IMG/VR virus record: IMGVR_UViG_3300042429_000625
Location: 1-36,693 of that record
Length of the DNA stretch: 36,693 bases
Strand: one strand, 5' to 3'
Source of the DNA: a virus
Position numbers and translations under genes: made by a program. How positions within the stretch are numbered: position 1 is the first letter of the stretch; the number at the start of each line of letters is the position of its first letter. Shown here piece after piece: positions 24,332-31,580 of this stretch. Under the pieces are notes generated by a model. That model was not told the origin of the DNA and did not search any database. It saw only the letters and a program-made list of their open reading frames with translations.

Positions 24332-26884
24332 ATGTCCGTAACAAATGAAACGTATCGCGTGCAGGCCACGCTTGCCACTGCCATTCAAGCAATTCCCGTC
24401 ACGTTCTACTTCTTGGAACAAGACGATTTGATCGTTTACCAAACGGTTGCAGGGGTGGATACGCTGATGGCGCTGAACACTAATTACACCTTAACGGGTG
24501 AGGGCGTGGAAGCAGGGGGTACGCTGACCACCATTGGCGGAACTGTGGGGGCTGTTTGGACTATCGCACGGGCGGATGCACTCACCCAGTCGGAAGAGTT
24601 CATTTACAGCGGTTCTTTGGCACCTTCTGCGGTTGAGCGTGGTTATGACCGGCTGGCGATGCAGATTCAGCGCATTTACAGCATGGCGGCACGTTCGATT
24701 CGCTTACCTGTGACCAATGCGGAAGGTGGAGAGCTGGCATTGAATGACCGCAAGGGCACCATCTTGGGGTTTGATGCGAGCACTGGCGCGGTGGAGTTCA
24801 CCACTAAGCAAAGTCTTTTAGACGATGCGGCTGCTGCTGCTGAGGCGGCTGCTCAGCCTTTGGTGGATGCTGCTGAAGCGGCTAAAACTGCGGCTGAGCT
24901 GGCTGAAACCAATGCCGAGACTGCTGAAGCTAATGCGGTTGCTGCGGCTGGCACGGCTGCGGATGACGCTGCTGCTGCGGTGGTGGTGAGCTTGACTGCT
25001 GCTGTTCAGGTCTTGACTGACACTGCCACGCTTCAGGCTGGTTTGTCTGCTGATAGTGCAGCGGATTCAGAGCTTGCCAAGGAAGCTGCGCAAGTGGCTC
25101 AGGTTGCTGCGGAGTTAGCTGAAACTAACGCTGAAACTGCTGAAGCCAATGCAGAGCAAGCGGTGATTGATGCTGCTGCACAGTTGGCGTTGGCTACCAC
25201 GCAAGCGAACAATGCTGCGGGTTCTGCGTCATCTGCCAGTGCGTCGGCTGCTTCTGCCGACGCCAGCGCCACGGCTGCGCTCAACGCCATCAGCCAAGCC
25301 TACAAAGGCGAGCTGGCGGGCGCGAGCGTCCCCGCCACCAGCACGACCAACGGCGACACCTACCGCATCACCTCGGCAGGCACGAGCCAGGGCAAGACGT
25401 GGGTGGTTGGTGACGCCGCGATCTACAACGGAAGCTCGGGCCAATGGACGCAGCTCACGGGCTTTTACATTTACGCCGACGCCGCCGACATCGCCAGCAA
25501 AGCGGCGCTGATCGAGCGCGAGGGCCTGCGGTTCGACGGCACGGCGGGCGCGGTGATTGGTGGCGGCGGGATTCCGGCTGTGGGGACTGGGGATTTTACG
25601 GTCTGGTTTATGATAAATCCCGGTGCTGCCTTCATACCACGATTTTTATTTGGAGCTTCTGGGGCGTTTGGGTTGCAGGCATTAAACGTTAGCGGCGGGC
25701 TTGAAGTTGTGAAAGTCGGCATTGCTAATATTGGTTCATCTTCAATCGTGTTTAGTGCGGGCCTACCTACCATAATTCACTATGTTAGAAGCGCAGGGGT
25801 CGGCTCTTTTTACCGTAACGGATCATTTGTTGATTCGATTACAGATACCACGAACTACACTGCTAGTTCCACGTTCATAAATTCAGAAATTGATGGAGTT
25901 TCAAATGCCAGCGCCAACACGTATGCTCATTTTGGGCACGCCAACTACGCCCTAACCCAGTCCGAAATCACGGCCCTAATCGGTCGCGGTCTGGTCACGC
26001 TGCCGGAGCAACGCGGCGGGAGTATGGTGAGCCTAATCCCATCTGGCAACGGCGCATCACTTGGAGCAACCGACGCTAATAACCTCACCAATTGGAGCGC
26101 ATATTTAGCAACTGGAAGCGTTGGTTCAGGAACGCGAACGGGTGGCGCTGGATCGTATTATGCGAGGCTCACCCGAGCGGGAATTGATTTTAATGCGTGG
26201 TATAATCCGGCCAAAATAGTTTCAGTTAATCAAAAATACCTGATTCGCTTTTGGGCTAGGGCATCGGTATCAGGAAATATAAATTTTCAGATGCGATCAG
26301 GCGGAGCAGGTAGCAGTACTAGCGCCGCTTTTGCCTTAACTACCGCATGGTCACAATTTAGCTACACTTGTGTAGTTACCGCAAATACTACGATTGATCG
26401 CCTATCATTTGATATGGCGGGCATTGGTATCAACGGGGACTATTTTGATATAGACGATTTTGAAGTAATCCCCCTCGGCACGCTATTCGAGCAGGACAGC
26501 GGCCAGCGCAACGGCGGCTACATGATCCGCGACACCTCAGGCAACGGTCGCCACCTCGAACTACCCGAAACAGGCGTCTCGATTAACGACCCCGCCGACA
26601 CGGGATTTATCGAGTACACCCGCACCACGGACGGCTATCTCCTCGGCGACCGCCGCGTGATCCCATCCACTGGCTACCTAGTCGAAGTCGTCGCCACCGG
26701 CAACGGCACCGTGACCCTTGGCGAATCCGCAGGCACGCCCGCCAACGTGTGCGCCTCGGTCACGCTCACCAGCACGCCGCAGATCCTGCCCATCCTCGTG
26801 ACCCAAACGAGCACGGGTAAGCTCTACGTTGATCTTGGTACTGCTACCACCTGCACCTTCAAAATCCGCTTCAGAGCTGTCTAA
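24332..26884 (+). CDS. Tail fibre with T7-type anchor and lectin-like tip
   Basis: 850 residues. Residues 1-130 match the T7 gp17 N-terminal anchor (TYRVQATLATAIQAIPVTFY, then LAMQIQRIYSMAARSIRLPV). Residues 165-325 are an Ala-rich coiled-coil shaft with a repeated AAELAETNAETAEANA block. Residues 325-410 are a connector (GDTYRITSAGTSQGKTWVVG). Residues about 410-558 look like a laminin-G/concanavalin-type domain (GDFTVWFMINPG, YALTQSEITALIGRGLV); about 570-715 resemble a carbohydrate-binding beta sandwich (YLIRFWARASVSGNINFQMR); the end is a further beta domain. The anchor binds the tail and the tip should bind a cell-surface sugar. GC content jumps sharply inside the gene, indicating domain exchange. 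Confidence 0.9.
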   Translation: MSVTNETYRVQATLATAIQAIPVTFYFLEQDDLIVYQTVAGVDTLMALNTNYTLTGEGVEAGGTLTTIGGTVGAVWTIARADALTQSEEFIYSGSLAPSAVERGYDRLAMQIQRIYSMAARSIRLPVTNAEGGELALNDRKGTILGFDASTGAVEFTTKQSLLDDAAAAAEAAAQPLVDAAEAAKTAAELAETNAETAEANAVAAAGTAADDAAAAVVVSLTAAVQVLTDTATLQAGLSADSAADSELAKEAAQVAQVAAELAETNAETAEANAEQAVIDAAAQLALATTQANNAAGSASSASASAASADASATAALNAISQAYKGELAGASVPATSTTNGDTYRITSAGTSQGKTWVVGDAAIYNGSSGQWTQLTGFYIYADAADIASKAALIEREGLRFDGTAGAVIGGGGIPAVGTGDFTVWFMINPGAAFIPRFLFGASGAFGLQALNVSGGLEVVKVGIANIGSSSIVFSAGLPTIIHYVRSAGVGSFYRNGSFVDSITDTTNYTASSTFINSEIDGVSNASANTYAHFGHANYALTQSEITALIGRGLVTLPEQRGGSMVSLIPSGNGASLGATDANNLTNWSAYLATGSVGSGTRTGGAGSYYARLTRAGIDFNAWYNPAKIVSVNQKYLIRFWARASVSGNINFQMRSGGAGSSTSAAFALTTAWSQFSYTCVVTANTTIDRLSFDMAGIGINGDYFDIDDFEVIPLGTLFEQDSGQRNGGYMIRDTSGNGRHLELPETGVSINDPADTGFIEYTRTTDGYLLGDRRVIPSTGYLVEVVATGNGTVTLGESAGTPANVCASVTLTSTPQILPILVTQTSTGKLYVDLGTATTCTFKIRFRAV
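24890..25153 (+). repeat. Repeated coiled-coil block in the tail fibre
   Basis: The 16-residue block AAELAETNAETAEANA occurs at residues 187-202 (24890-24937) and 259-274 (25106-25153). The DNA copies differ at several third positions, so the duplication is old or kept by selection for the shaft heptads. Confidence 0.8.
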
Positions 26885-26888
26885 TCTT

Positions 26889-27155
26889 ATGCCTAATCCA
26901 ATGCTTGAAAATATCGTTTCGGTTCCTTCGCGTTTTCCTTTGGTAATCCTGCGGGATACCGATGAGCAAGAAACGCCATTGATTACGGTTACAGCGGTTT
27001 ATCCTGATGACGGTGCTCTTGGCTCAGTCACGTTCGACACGGTGAGCGATAAGGCGCGTGGTGCGCTGTTTCTGACAAGTCAGAATGGGAATGACTCTGA
27101 GGAGATTCCTGTTGGTGATATTCTGATGGCAGTGAATGCGGTTTTGAACGCATGA
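26889..27155 (+). CDS. Unknown small protein after the tail fibre
   Basis: 88 residues. The ATG at 26889, just after the fibre stop and a TAATCTT motif, is preferred to one inside the fibre gene. The sequence (MPNPMLENIVSVPSRFPLVI, then TAVYPDDGALGSVTFDTVSD) suggests a small beta-rich domain with an acidic middle. No membrane segment. It could be a fibre chaperone or minor virion protein from its place. It overlaps the peptidase-like gene by four bases. Confidence 0.7.
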   Translation: MPNPMLENIVSVPSRFPLVILRDTDEQETPLITVTAVYPDDGALGSVTFDTVSDKARGALFLTSQNGNDSEEIPVGDILMAVNAVLNA

Positions 27156-27601
27156 AAGGCGTGAAGTCTATCCTGGCCGGTGTGCTTGTGGCACTGGCTG
27201 GGTTCTTCTGCTGGGATAAATTAGGGGATGAGGCTGTGAAGATTCAGCCTGTGGTGCTGCCATTGGCTGAGATTAAGGCACGCATGGCTGAAGCTCCTGC
27301 TGAGTGGGTGGGTGTGTTGGGAACGGGGTCAATGGCTCCGTTAATCCCTGCTGGTCGTGCAAGTGAGGTGGTGGCCTACGTTCACATTCCACTGTATGCC
27401 TTCGACTGGTTAAAACAGGGTGACGTGGTGGTGTTTAGGCATGGCATGGCTGGTCTGGTGGTGCATGAGCTGGCTGGGAGTGATTCAGGTGGTTGGATCA
27501 CGGGGGGAATCAACAATCACAATTATGATGCTGGACGTGTAACGGTTATGAACTTTATTGGCCGAGTTTCAGAAATCTTAATCATTCGACATGAACATTA
27601 A
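27152..27601 (+). CDS. S26-like signal-peptidase-fold protein with Ser/His pair
   Basis: 149 residues. Residues 5-20 are a hydrophobic N-terminal anchor. LGTGSMAPLIPAG places the nucleophile-like S60 in the family's 'G.SM.P.l..G' box; KQGDVVVFRHG at 89-98 matches box C; and GLVVHELAG gives H105 where bacterial enzymes have Lys and Sec11-type enzymes have His. ITGGINNHNYDAGRVTVM with FIGRV resembles the final 'GD.n...D...i.GkV' box, with Gly in place of the first Asp and D126 later. It should sit in the inner membrane facing the periplasm. In this place it may act on phage or host envelope proteins. Activity is not certain. Confidence 0.7.
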   Translation: MKGVKSILAGVLVALAGFFCWDKLGDEAVKIQPVVLPLAEIKARMAEAPAEWVGVLGTGSMAPLIPAGRASEVVAYVHIPLYAFDWLKQGDVVVFRHGMAGLVVHELAGSDSGGWITGGINNHNYDAGRVTVMNFIGRVSEILIIRHEH

Positions 27602-28250
27602 AACAGCGATTCGGTTAATAGCCTGTGGCGTCATAACGCTTCTGGTGCTTTCACTGCTTGGGTGTGGTATGGCACTGCCAAGGGTGAAGGTCCAGGGGGC
27701 AAGTGCTCAGGGTCCGCGTGACATTGGGGCACCTGCAACGGTGCAAAGTGAGGGAACCGTTACCACGTTACCTGTTCCGGCTGGTTCAACGGTTGAGAGC
27801 ACGGTAGGAGTGGCGGCTACGGCTGCGAATGCGGCCATTCCTGCGGCTGTTAAGGTGGTACTGGCGGGGGCGTCTGAATTACGCTCAGAATCGCATCAGG
27901 AGCGGGCTTCTAGTGGGTCAACTGATTCCACGGTGGCGGTGAAGCGTATCGAGGTGGAGAGTGCGGCTGAAGAAAGGCGTTGGCTACTGTGGGCGGCTAT
28001 TGGCTGCGGGGTTGTGGGTCTGGTGCTGAAGTCGCTGCTACCGGCTTGGCCTGCGTTGTCGAATGGGCTGCTGGTGGGAGCGGTGGCGGCTGGTGCTGCT
28101 TGGAAGCTCTGTGAGGTGCCTGCCTGGTTGTGGCTGGCGGTGCTGGTGGGCATGGGGTTGATCGTGGCAGGCTACAAGCGGGCTGAGTGGGATAAAAACG
28201 GGAATAATATCCCCGATATTTTTGAGTCGAAGAAGGGGGGCGAGTCATGA
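27591..28250 (+). CDS. Lipoprotein with three membrane segments (lysis region)
   Basis: 219 residues. A lipoprotein signal ends at LLGC (lipobox L22-C25, G26 at +2). A Thr/Ala/Ser-rich extracytoplasmic stretch follows to about residue 118, then a charged helix, and three hydrophobic segments at about 131-150, 157-176 and 179-196. The tail has DKNGNNIPD (201-209), resembling a calcium-binding loop of the dockerin or thrombospondin-3 kind. It overlaps its neighbours by 11 and 4 bases. A role in lysis (spanin- or holin-like) is inferred from the envelope features and the next gene; it is not a recognised spanin. Confidence 0.7.
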   Translation: MNIKTAIRLIACGVITLLVLSLLGCGMALPRVKVQGASAQGPRDIGAPATVQSEGTVTTLPVPAGSTVESTVGVAATAANAAIPAAVKVVLAGASELRSESHQERASSGSTDSTVAVKRIEVESAAEERRWLLWAAIGCGVVGLVLKSLLPAWPALSNGLLVGAVAAGAAWKLCEVPAWLWLAVLVGMGLIVAGYKRAEWDKNGNNIPDIFESKKGGES

Positions 28251-28585
28251 GCAACTGGGATGATCGCAATCGACAGGAGTCTGCTTTTGATCCCAATAGC
28301 GTGAACGCCATGTTTGCCACGCTCATGGAGCGTCACCGTCGTTACGACCTGGATATGGAGGCGGATAAAGAGGCAACGGCTGTGTTTCGGGCTGAGTTGA
28401 GGGGTGAGTTGCAGACGATTAAAGAACAGGTCTTAAAGACGAATGGACGGGTTACGGCACTTGAACGGTTTCAACAGTCGGTAATGGTGCGAGTCGCTAC
28501 GCTTACGGCTGTAATCGGGTCAATCGGTGGATTCATTTCGTGGGCGGTAAGTATCGGTCTGCATCATGTGATTCTTGGTAAGTGA
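28247..28585 (+). CDS. Holin-like or haemolysin XhlA-like protein
   Basis: 112 residues: a charged N-terminus, a coiled coil at about 36-77 (LQTIKEQVLKTNGRVTALER) and one membrane segment at 83-105 (LTAVIGSIGGFISWAVSIGL) with a very short tail. This is the build of XhlA-type and other single-span phage lysis proteins. It is the last rightward gene, ending just before the bidirectional terminator. No recognised endolysin accompanies it. Function is assigned from topology and place only. Confidence 0.65.
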   Translation: MSNWDDRNRQESAFDPNSVNAMFATLMERHRRYDLDMEADKEATAVFRAELRGELQTIKEQVLKTNGRVTALERFQQSVMVRVATLTAVIGSIGGFISWAVSIGLHHVILGK

Positions 28586-28591
28586 GCACAA

Positions 28592-28621
28592 AAAAACCCC
28601 ACTTTTTACAGTGGGGTTTTT
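28592..28621. terminator. Bidirectional terminator between converging operons
   Basis: A 12-bp symmetric stem (28592-28603 with 28610-28621, core ACCCCACT) has an A-tract on the left and a T-tract on the right, so it ends both the rightward late operon and the leftward early operon, whose last stop is at 28624. Confidence 0.9.
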
Positions 28622-28623
28622 CG

Positions 28624-28887
28624 TTACTTTAGAAACCCGTTCTTACGAGCTTCACCTGGTCGGTTGTGGATGGTGCGATGACAGGGGCCACAAACTGCGA
28701 GCCATGTTTCAACGGTTAGGTAGTTCTTACCTCTTCCGTGAACGTGGTGGCATTCGGTGGAATCGCGTTTGTGGCATACCTCGCAAGTGGGCTTTTGCTG
28801 CATGAACACGGCGCGTAAGCGGGTGTATTCAGCGAGTTCACGGGTCTTCTTCTTGCTGATTCGTCTGATGGGTGTGCGGCGGATCAT
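28624..28887 (-). CDS. HNH endonuclease
   Basis: 87 residues, a compact HNH (treble-clef) nuclease. C35xxC38 and C66xxC69 bind zinc; HHVHGRGKN at 47-55 gives the catalytic His, and CHRTIH at 69-74 closes the motif. The N-terminus is very basic (IRRTPIRRISKKKTRE), suiting DNA binding. Free-standing HNH proteins in phages may nick DNA for packaging, recombination or homing; the 'HHvHGR' form recalls lambda NinG-like and packaging-related HNH proteins. It is the last gene of the early operon, overlapping its upstream neighbour by four bases. Confidence 0.85.
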   Translation of the reverse strand: MIRRTPIRRISKKKTRELAEYTRLRAVFMQQKPTCEVCHKRDSTECHHVHGRGKNYLTVETWLAVCGPCHRTIHNRPGEARKNGFLK

Positions 28888-29123
28888 CGAATGCCTTTGA
28901 GTTCTTGGATTAGATTTTTGTCACCGTTTAGCGTGCTTGGATTAGCTATGGCTTCAATCCAACGGGCTGGGTCCATGGTCATGGTGTGTTTCCATCCTTC
29001 TTTTTTAAGCTGCGCACCTAGGTTGGTGCTGTCTTCTAAGTTCAAGCACTGGATTATTCCATTGCGTGCGTAAACGAAAAGAATGCGTTCAATTGGTATC
29101 ATGTGGGTGATGGTGCAGATCAC
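28884..29123 (-). CDS. Unknown small protein between dUTPase and HNH genes
   Basis: Up to 79 residues from a GTG at 29123, two bases after the dUTPase stop; an ATG at 29102 would give 72 residues (MIPIERILFVYARNGIIQCL). The sequence is mixed alpha/beta with a Lys-rich section (LKKEGWKHTMTMDPARWIEA). No family recognised. Tight packing in the operon supports it as real. Confidence 0.65.
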   Translation of the reverse strand: MICTITHMIPIERILFVYARNGIIQCLNLEDSTNLGAQLKKEGWKHTMTMDPARWIEAIANPSTLNGDKNLIQELKGIR

Positions 29124-29125
29124 GG

Positions 29126-29533
29126 TTAAACTCCGGTTGAACCAAATCCACCTGTGCCACGTTCAGAGTCGTTTAAGCTCTCAACGGCGACAAAGGCTGT
29201 TTCAGCGTAGTGGGTGATTATTACCTGGGCGATGCGGTCGCCACGGGCAATTACCGCGGTATCTGGGCCTAGGTTGGTGATGATGGCTGAGACTTCACCG
29301 CGATAACCTGAGTCAATGGTTCCGGTGTGGCAGAGAATTCCTTTCAAGCTCATGCTGGAACGGCCACGCACCTGCATTTCAAAGCCTTCAGGTAGTTCAA
29401 CGGCGAATCCTAGGGGCACCTTCTTGGTGGCTCCGTGTTCGATCACAACGAACTCGTTGGCGTAGCAGTCCATTCCAGCGTCACCCCTGCGTGCGGTTTT
29501 TGGCATGACTGAGGTGGGTGAGGTGAGGAGCAT
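29126..29533 (-). CDS. dut: dUTP diphosphatase
   Basis: 135 residues, a trimeric-type dUTPase, which hydrolyses dUTP to dUMP and so keeps uracil out of phage DNA and feeds dTMP synthesis. All five motifs are present: DAGMD (18-22), RSS (58-60), GTIDSGYRGE (71-80, catalytic D74 and Y77), GDRIAQ (98-103) and the P-loop-like RGTGGFGSTG (125-134). The N-terminus begins only a few residues before motif I, slightly shorter than in the E. coli enzyme. It follows an inverted repeat at 29539-29566 that may control it. Confidence 0.95.
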   Translation of the reverse strand: MLLTSPTSVMPKTARRGDAGMDCYANEFVVIEHGATKKVPLGFAVELPEGFEMQVRGRSSMSLKGILCHTGTIDSGYRGEVSAIITNLGPDTAVIARGDRIAQVIITHYAETAFVAVESLNDSERGTGGFGSTGV

Positions 29534-29538
29534 TTTGA

Positions 29539-29566
29539 CGTTAATGTTGGTAGTTATTTATTAACG
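29539..29566. promoter_or_regulatory. Inverted repeat upstream of dut
   Basis: CGTTAAT (29539-29545) and ATTAACG (29560-29566) are perfect arms around an AT-rich loop of 14 bases. It lies in the only gap between the GC-rich cassette and dut, six bases before the dut ATG (minus strand). It may be an operator or a weak terminator for the cassette; no U-tract follows. Confidence 0.45.
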
Positions 29567-29567
29567 C

Positions 29568-29942
29568 TTATGGTTTTTGTTTATCGTTTTTCCGGTTTTG
29601 TGCGGGACAAGACTTAACCCCAATCGCGGCGAGGGCTGCGCGGGCTTGTGCCTTGTAAAAGTTGCGCTCGTATTCCCTCAACTCGTTAAAAAGCGAAGGG
29701 TCAAAGTGGAGATAGTTTTTATATGTGTCGGCAAATAACGCCCGCGCCATCTGCTCAACCATGCGCTCGATCGAGTCGGCGTCGGCGGGCAGGACTGCCA
29801 CGGGCTTAACTTTTGCGGCATTGAACCCGCTGAAATAATGCGCCGATTTTTTGTCGGCGTAGAGATAGATTCCACGCCCGCCACCCAGTTTCGCGGCGGC
29901 TGTTTTCCAGTACCGCTTGGCCTTCACTTTTGCTGTTTTCAT
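29568..29942 (-). CDS. Unknown protein in the GC-rich cassette
   Basis: 124 residues from the ATG at 29942 (a GTG at 29957 would overlap the previous gene). The N-terminus is Lys-rich (MKTAKVKAKRYWKTAAAKLG); later IERMVEQMARALFADTYKNY and FYKAQARAALAAIGVK resemble a short helical motif ('mA.alf...y....Aralaai') found in many small phage proteins of unknown role. GC-rich codons match the next gene upstream, not the rest of the operon. Its first 5' codons share a 14-base word with that gene. Confidence 0.65.
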   Translation of the reverse strand: MKTAKVKAKRYWKTAAAKLGGGRGIYLYADKKSAHYFSGFNAAKVKPVAVLPADADSIERMVEQMARALFADTYKNYLHFDPSLFNELREYERNFYKAQARAALAAIGVKSCPAQNRKNDKQKP

Positions 29943-30838
29943 TTTTATGCGTGGCACAAGCAGTCAGTTGATGAATCCCAATCAATTCCGCATAGCATCT
30001 CGAAGAGCTGCGGGTTTTTAGCTTTATCAGCCAACCGCTCATCATGGCGGTCCACCGCAAGTTCTAGTGCGGGATCTTTGCTGAGTGTGAGGAGGTCCGA
30101 GATGCGCAGGCCGGTCCGGTCAAATGCAAGGTCCACCGCTCTGCCGCGAGGATCTACGCGCTTGCCTTCCTTGCTCGCCCAGAATCCCGCGACCTCTGGT
30201 GATTCGCGCAGGATAGTTAGCCGTTTGCGCAGCGACTTTTTGAAGCACAAGTCGCAGTTGCCTTGGTAGTCCTTGAGCCCGAGATCAAAGTCTTGCCGGT
30301 CCCAGAAGGTACGTACCGCTTCTTCGTCGATGCGCAGCTCTACTAGCGGGTAGATGATGCCCGGATTGGGTCCGGCGCGCGATGGCTCGTCAGCGCGGAT
30401 GCCGAGCGCGGTCTCGTATTCGGTCACGCCGATGGATTTCAGATATGAGGCCATCGGCCGCAGTTTCAGTTCGCGCGTGCAGTGAGGGAAGGCGTTCGAG
30501 GGTAGTCCGTATTTCGCTATCACCGCCGTGAATGGGTGATCTGGGCTCTCCGGGTCGGTGTTTCGGATTGCGGTCTCGTAGTTTACCACTCTGTGCTTAG
30601 TGCCTTGGCCTTTTTCTGGGTGCACCACGGCCTCGACCCAGACCACGCCGAGGCCCCATCGCGTGTCACATTCATGCACGAAGTCCAGCGTCTCTTGACG
30701 CTCCTTGCCGGTATTTGCGTAAATGAAGATTTTACGGTATCCCGCAAAAAGTGGCGAGGTCTGCACTAAGCGCGCCAGAAGCGCCGATGTTCGTCCGCCG
30801 CTGAATGAAACAAGCAGGTTTTTAGCCTTCACTTTTGC
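29920..30838 (-). repeat. 14-base direct repeat at the starts of two cassette genes
   Basis: GCCTTCACTTTTGC (plus strand) occurs at 29920-29933 and 30825-30838, 905 bases apart. On the coding strand it encodes AKVKA near the start of both genes, so the PAPS-reductase-like gene is framed by the repeat. This could be the scar of an insertion by short homology. Confidence 0.65.
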
Positions 30839-30847
30839 GGCGCTCAT
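29945..30847 (-). CDS. PAPS reductase-like ATP pyrophosphatase
   Basis: 300 residues from the ATG at 30847, which overlaps the upstream stop as ATGA; a longer frame from 30934 is unlikely. VSFSGGRTSALLARL near the start is the PP-loop that binds ATP, followed by IFIYANTGKERQETLDFVHE. CTRELKLRPM and CDLCFKKSLRKRL contain Cys residues, and the tail ends DCLCHA. This is the phage group of phosphoadenosine-phosphosulfate-reductase-like proteins; relatives act in sulfur metabolism or DNA phosphorothioation (DndC), but no dnd partners are present. The true substrate is unknown. GC content (about 70% by hand count at 30361-30420) stands out from neighbours. Confidence 0.85.
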   Translation of the reverse strand: MSAAKVKAKNLLVSFSGGRTSALLARLVQTSPLFAGYRKIFIYANTGKERQETLDFVHECDTRWGLGVVWVEAVVHPEKGQGTKHRVVNYETAIRNTDPESPDHPFTAVIAKYGLPSNAFPHCTRELKLRPMASYLKSIGVTEYETALGIRADEPSRAGPNPGIIYPLVELRIDEEAVRTFWDRQDFDLGLKDYQGNCDLCFKKSLRKRLTILRESPEVAGFWASKEGKRVDPRGRAVDLAFDRTGLRISDLLTLSKDPALELAVDRHDERLADKAKNPQLFEMLCGIDWDSSTDCLCHA

Positions 30848-31344
30848 TGGCTGTCCTTTCCTGTTTTTAGGTGGGTGTGGAGAATGGCAATGCTGTCTAT
30901 TTGGTTGTCGTCGGTGTAGTCGAGTCCAGGCCAACGCATGAGAGCGGTTGCAATCATGACTTCCTTCTTGGCGTTACCCGATCCAGTGAAATCTTTTTTG
31001 ATCGTGGTTGGCGAGTAAGCGAAGCAGGGGATGGCTGCTTTAAGTGCCTCTTTCAGCATGATGGCGCGAAGGCCACAAAAGACGTGAGCTGCGCTGCTGG
31101 ACATCCATCGGAAAACCTCTTCGTAAGCGATTTCTAGGGGCTTATCGTCGCGTAGGTGGTTCTTCAGCCAATTCTCAAATTGGGCGAACTGTAAGCCTGC
31201 GGGTGGGTGGGGCTGTCCTTTCTTTACTTTGGTGCCGAAATACTGGCTACCACTGGTAATGATTCCTGAGCCAATCAGGGCGAATCCGGTAGTTGTGGCT
31301 AGGTCGAGTGCGAGCACTCTTGCCGATGTGTTGGGATGGGTCAT
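30844..31344 (-). CDS. RuvC-like Holliday junction resolvase
   Basis: 166 residues with an RNase H fold. Acidic catalytic residues are in order: D14 (LALDLATTTGFA), E75 (AYEEV), D145/D146 and D150 (YTDDNQIDSIAI). KKEVMIATALMRW precedes the last helix as in RuvC and phage relatives. It should cut four-way junctions that arise during ERF-driven recombination and replication, giving linear DNA for packaging. It overlaps neighbours by four bases on each side, within the early operon. Confidence 0.88.
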   Translation of the reverse strand: MTHPNTSARVLALDLATTTGFALIGSGIITSGSQYFGTKVKKGQPHPPAGLQFAQFENWLKNHLRDDKPLEIAYEEVFRWMSSSAAHVFCGLRAIMLKEALKAAIPCFAYSPTTIKKDFTGSGNAKKEVMIATALMRWPGLDYTDDNQIDSIAILHTHLKTGKDSQ

Positions 31345-31580
31345 TTGCGTATCTGTGAGGTGTAGCGGGTAAATTCTTGGGGGCAGGTGAAGAATAGGAC
31401 TTGCGAGGGAAGCAGGCCGGTATCGGCTGCGATGGTTAAACCCATGATTGAGGGCTGGCCTAGCTTTGCCAGTGGTGAACAGGCAGGGAGCACGGCTGCG
31501 ACGGGCTTAGATGGGCTGCGAATGATGAAGTCAGTCATTGAGTGAATGAAGTCATTGAGTGTGATTATGGCGTCTTTCAT
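31341..31580 (-). CDS. Unknown small protein upstream of the resolvase gene
   Basis: 79 residues. Starts MKDAIITLNDFIHSMTDFII, then SPSKPVAAVLPACSPLAKLG, ending QEFTRYTSQIRK. It has three Cys-containing or hydrophobic patches but no clear zinc pattern or membrane segment. It overlaps both neighbours by four bases, which supports expression. No family recognised. Confidence 0.65.
   Translation of the reverse strand: MKDAIITLNDFIHSMTDFIIRSPSKPVAAVLPACSPLAKLGQPSIMGLTIAADTGLLPSQVLFFTCPQEFTRYTSQIRK

Noticed and set aside
30848-30934. N-terminal extension of the PAPS-reductase-like protein
   Set aside because: The extension lies inside the resolvase gene, and the ATG at 30847 overlaps its stop, giving the normal start just before the PP-loop.
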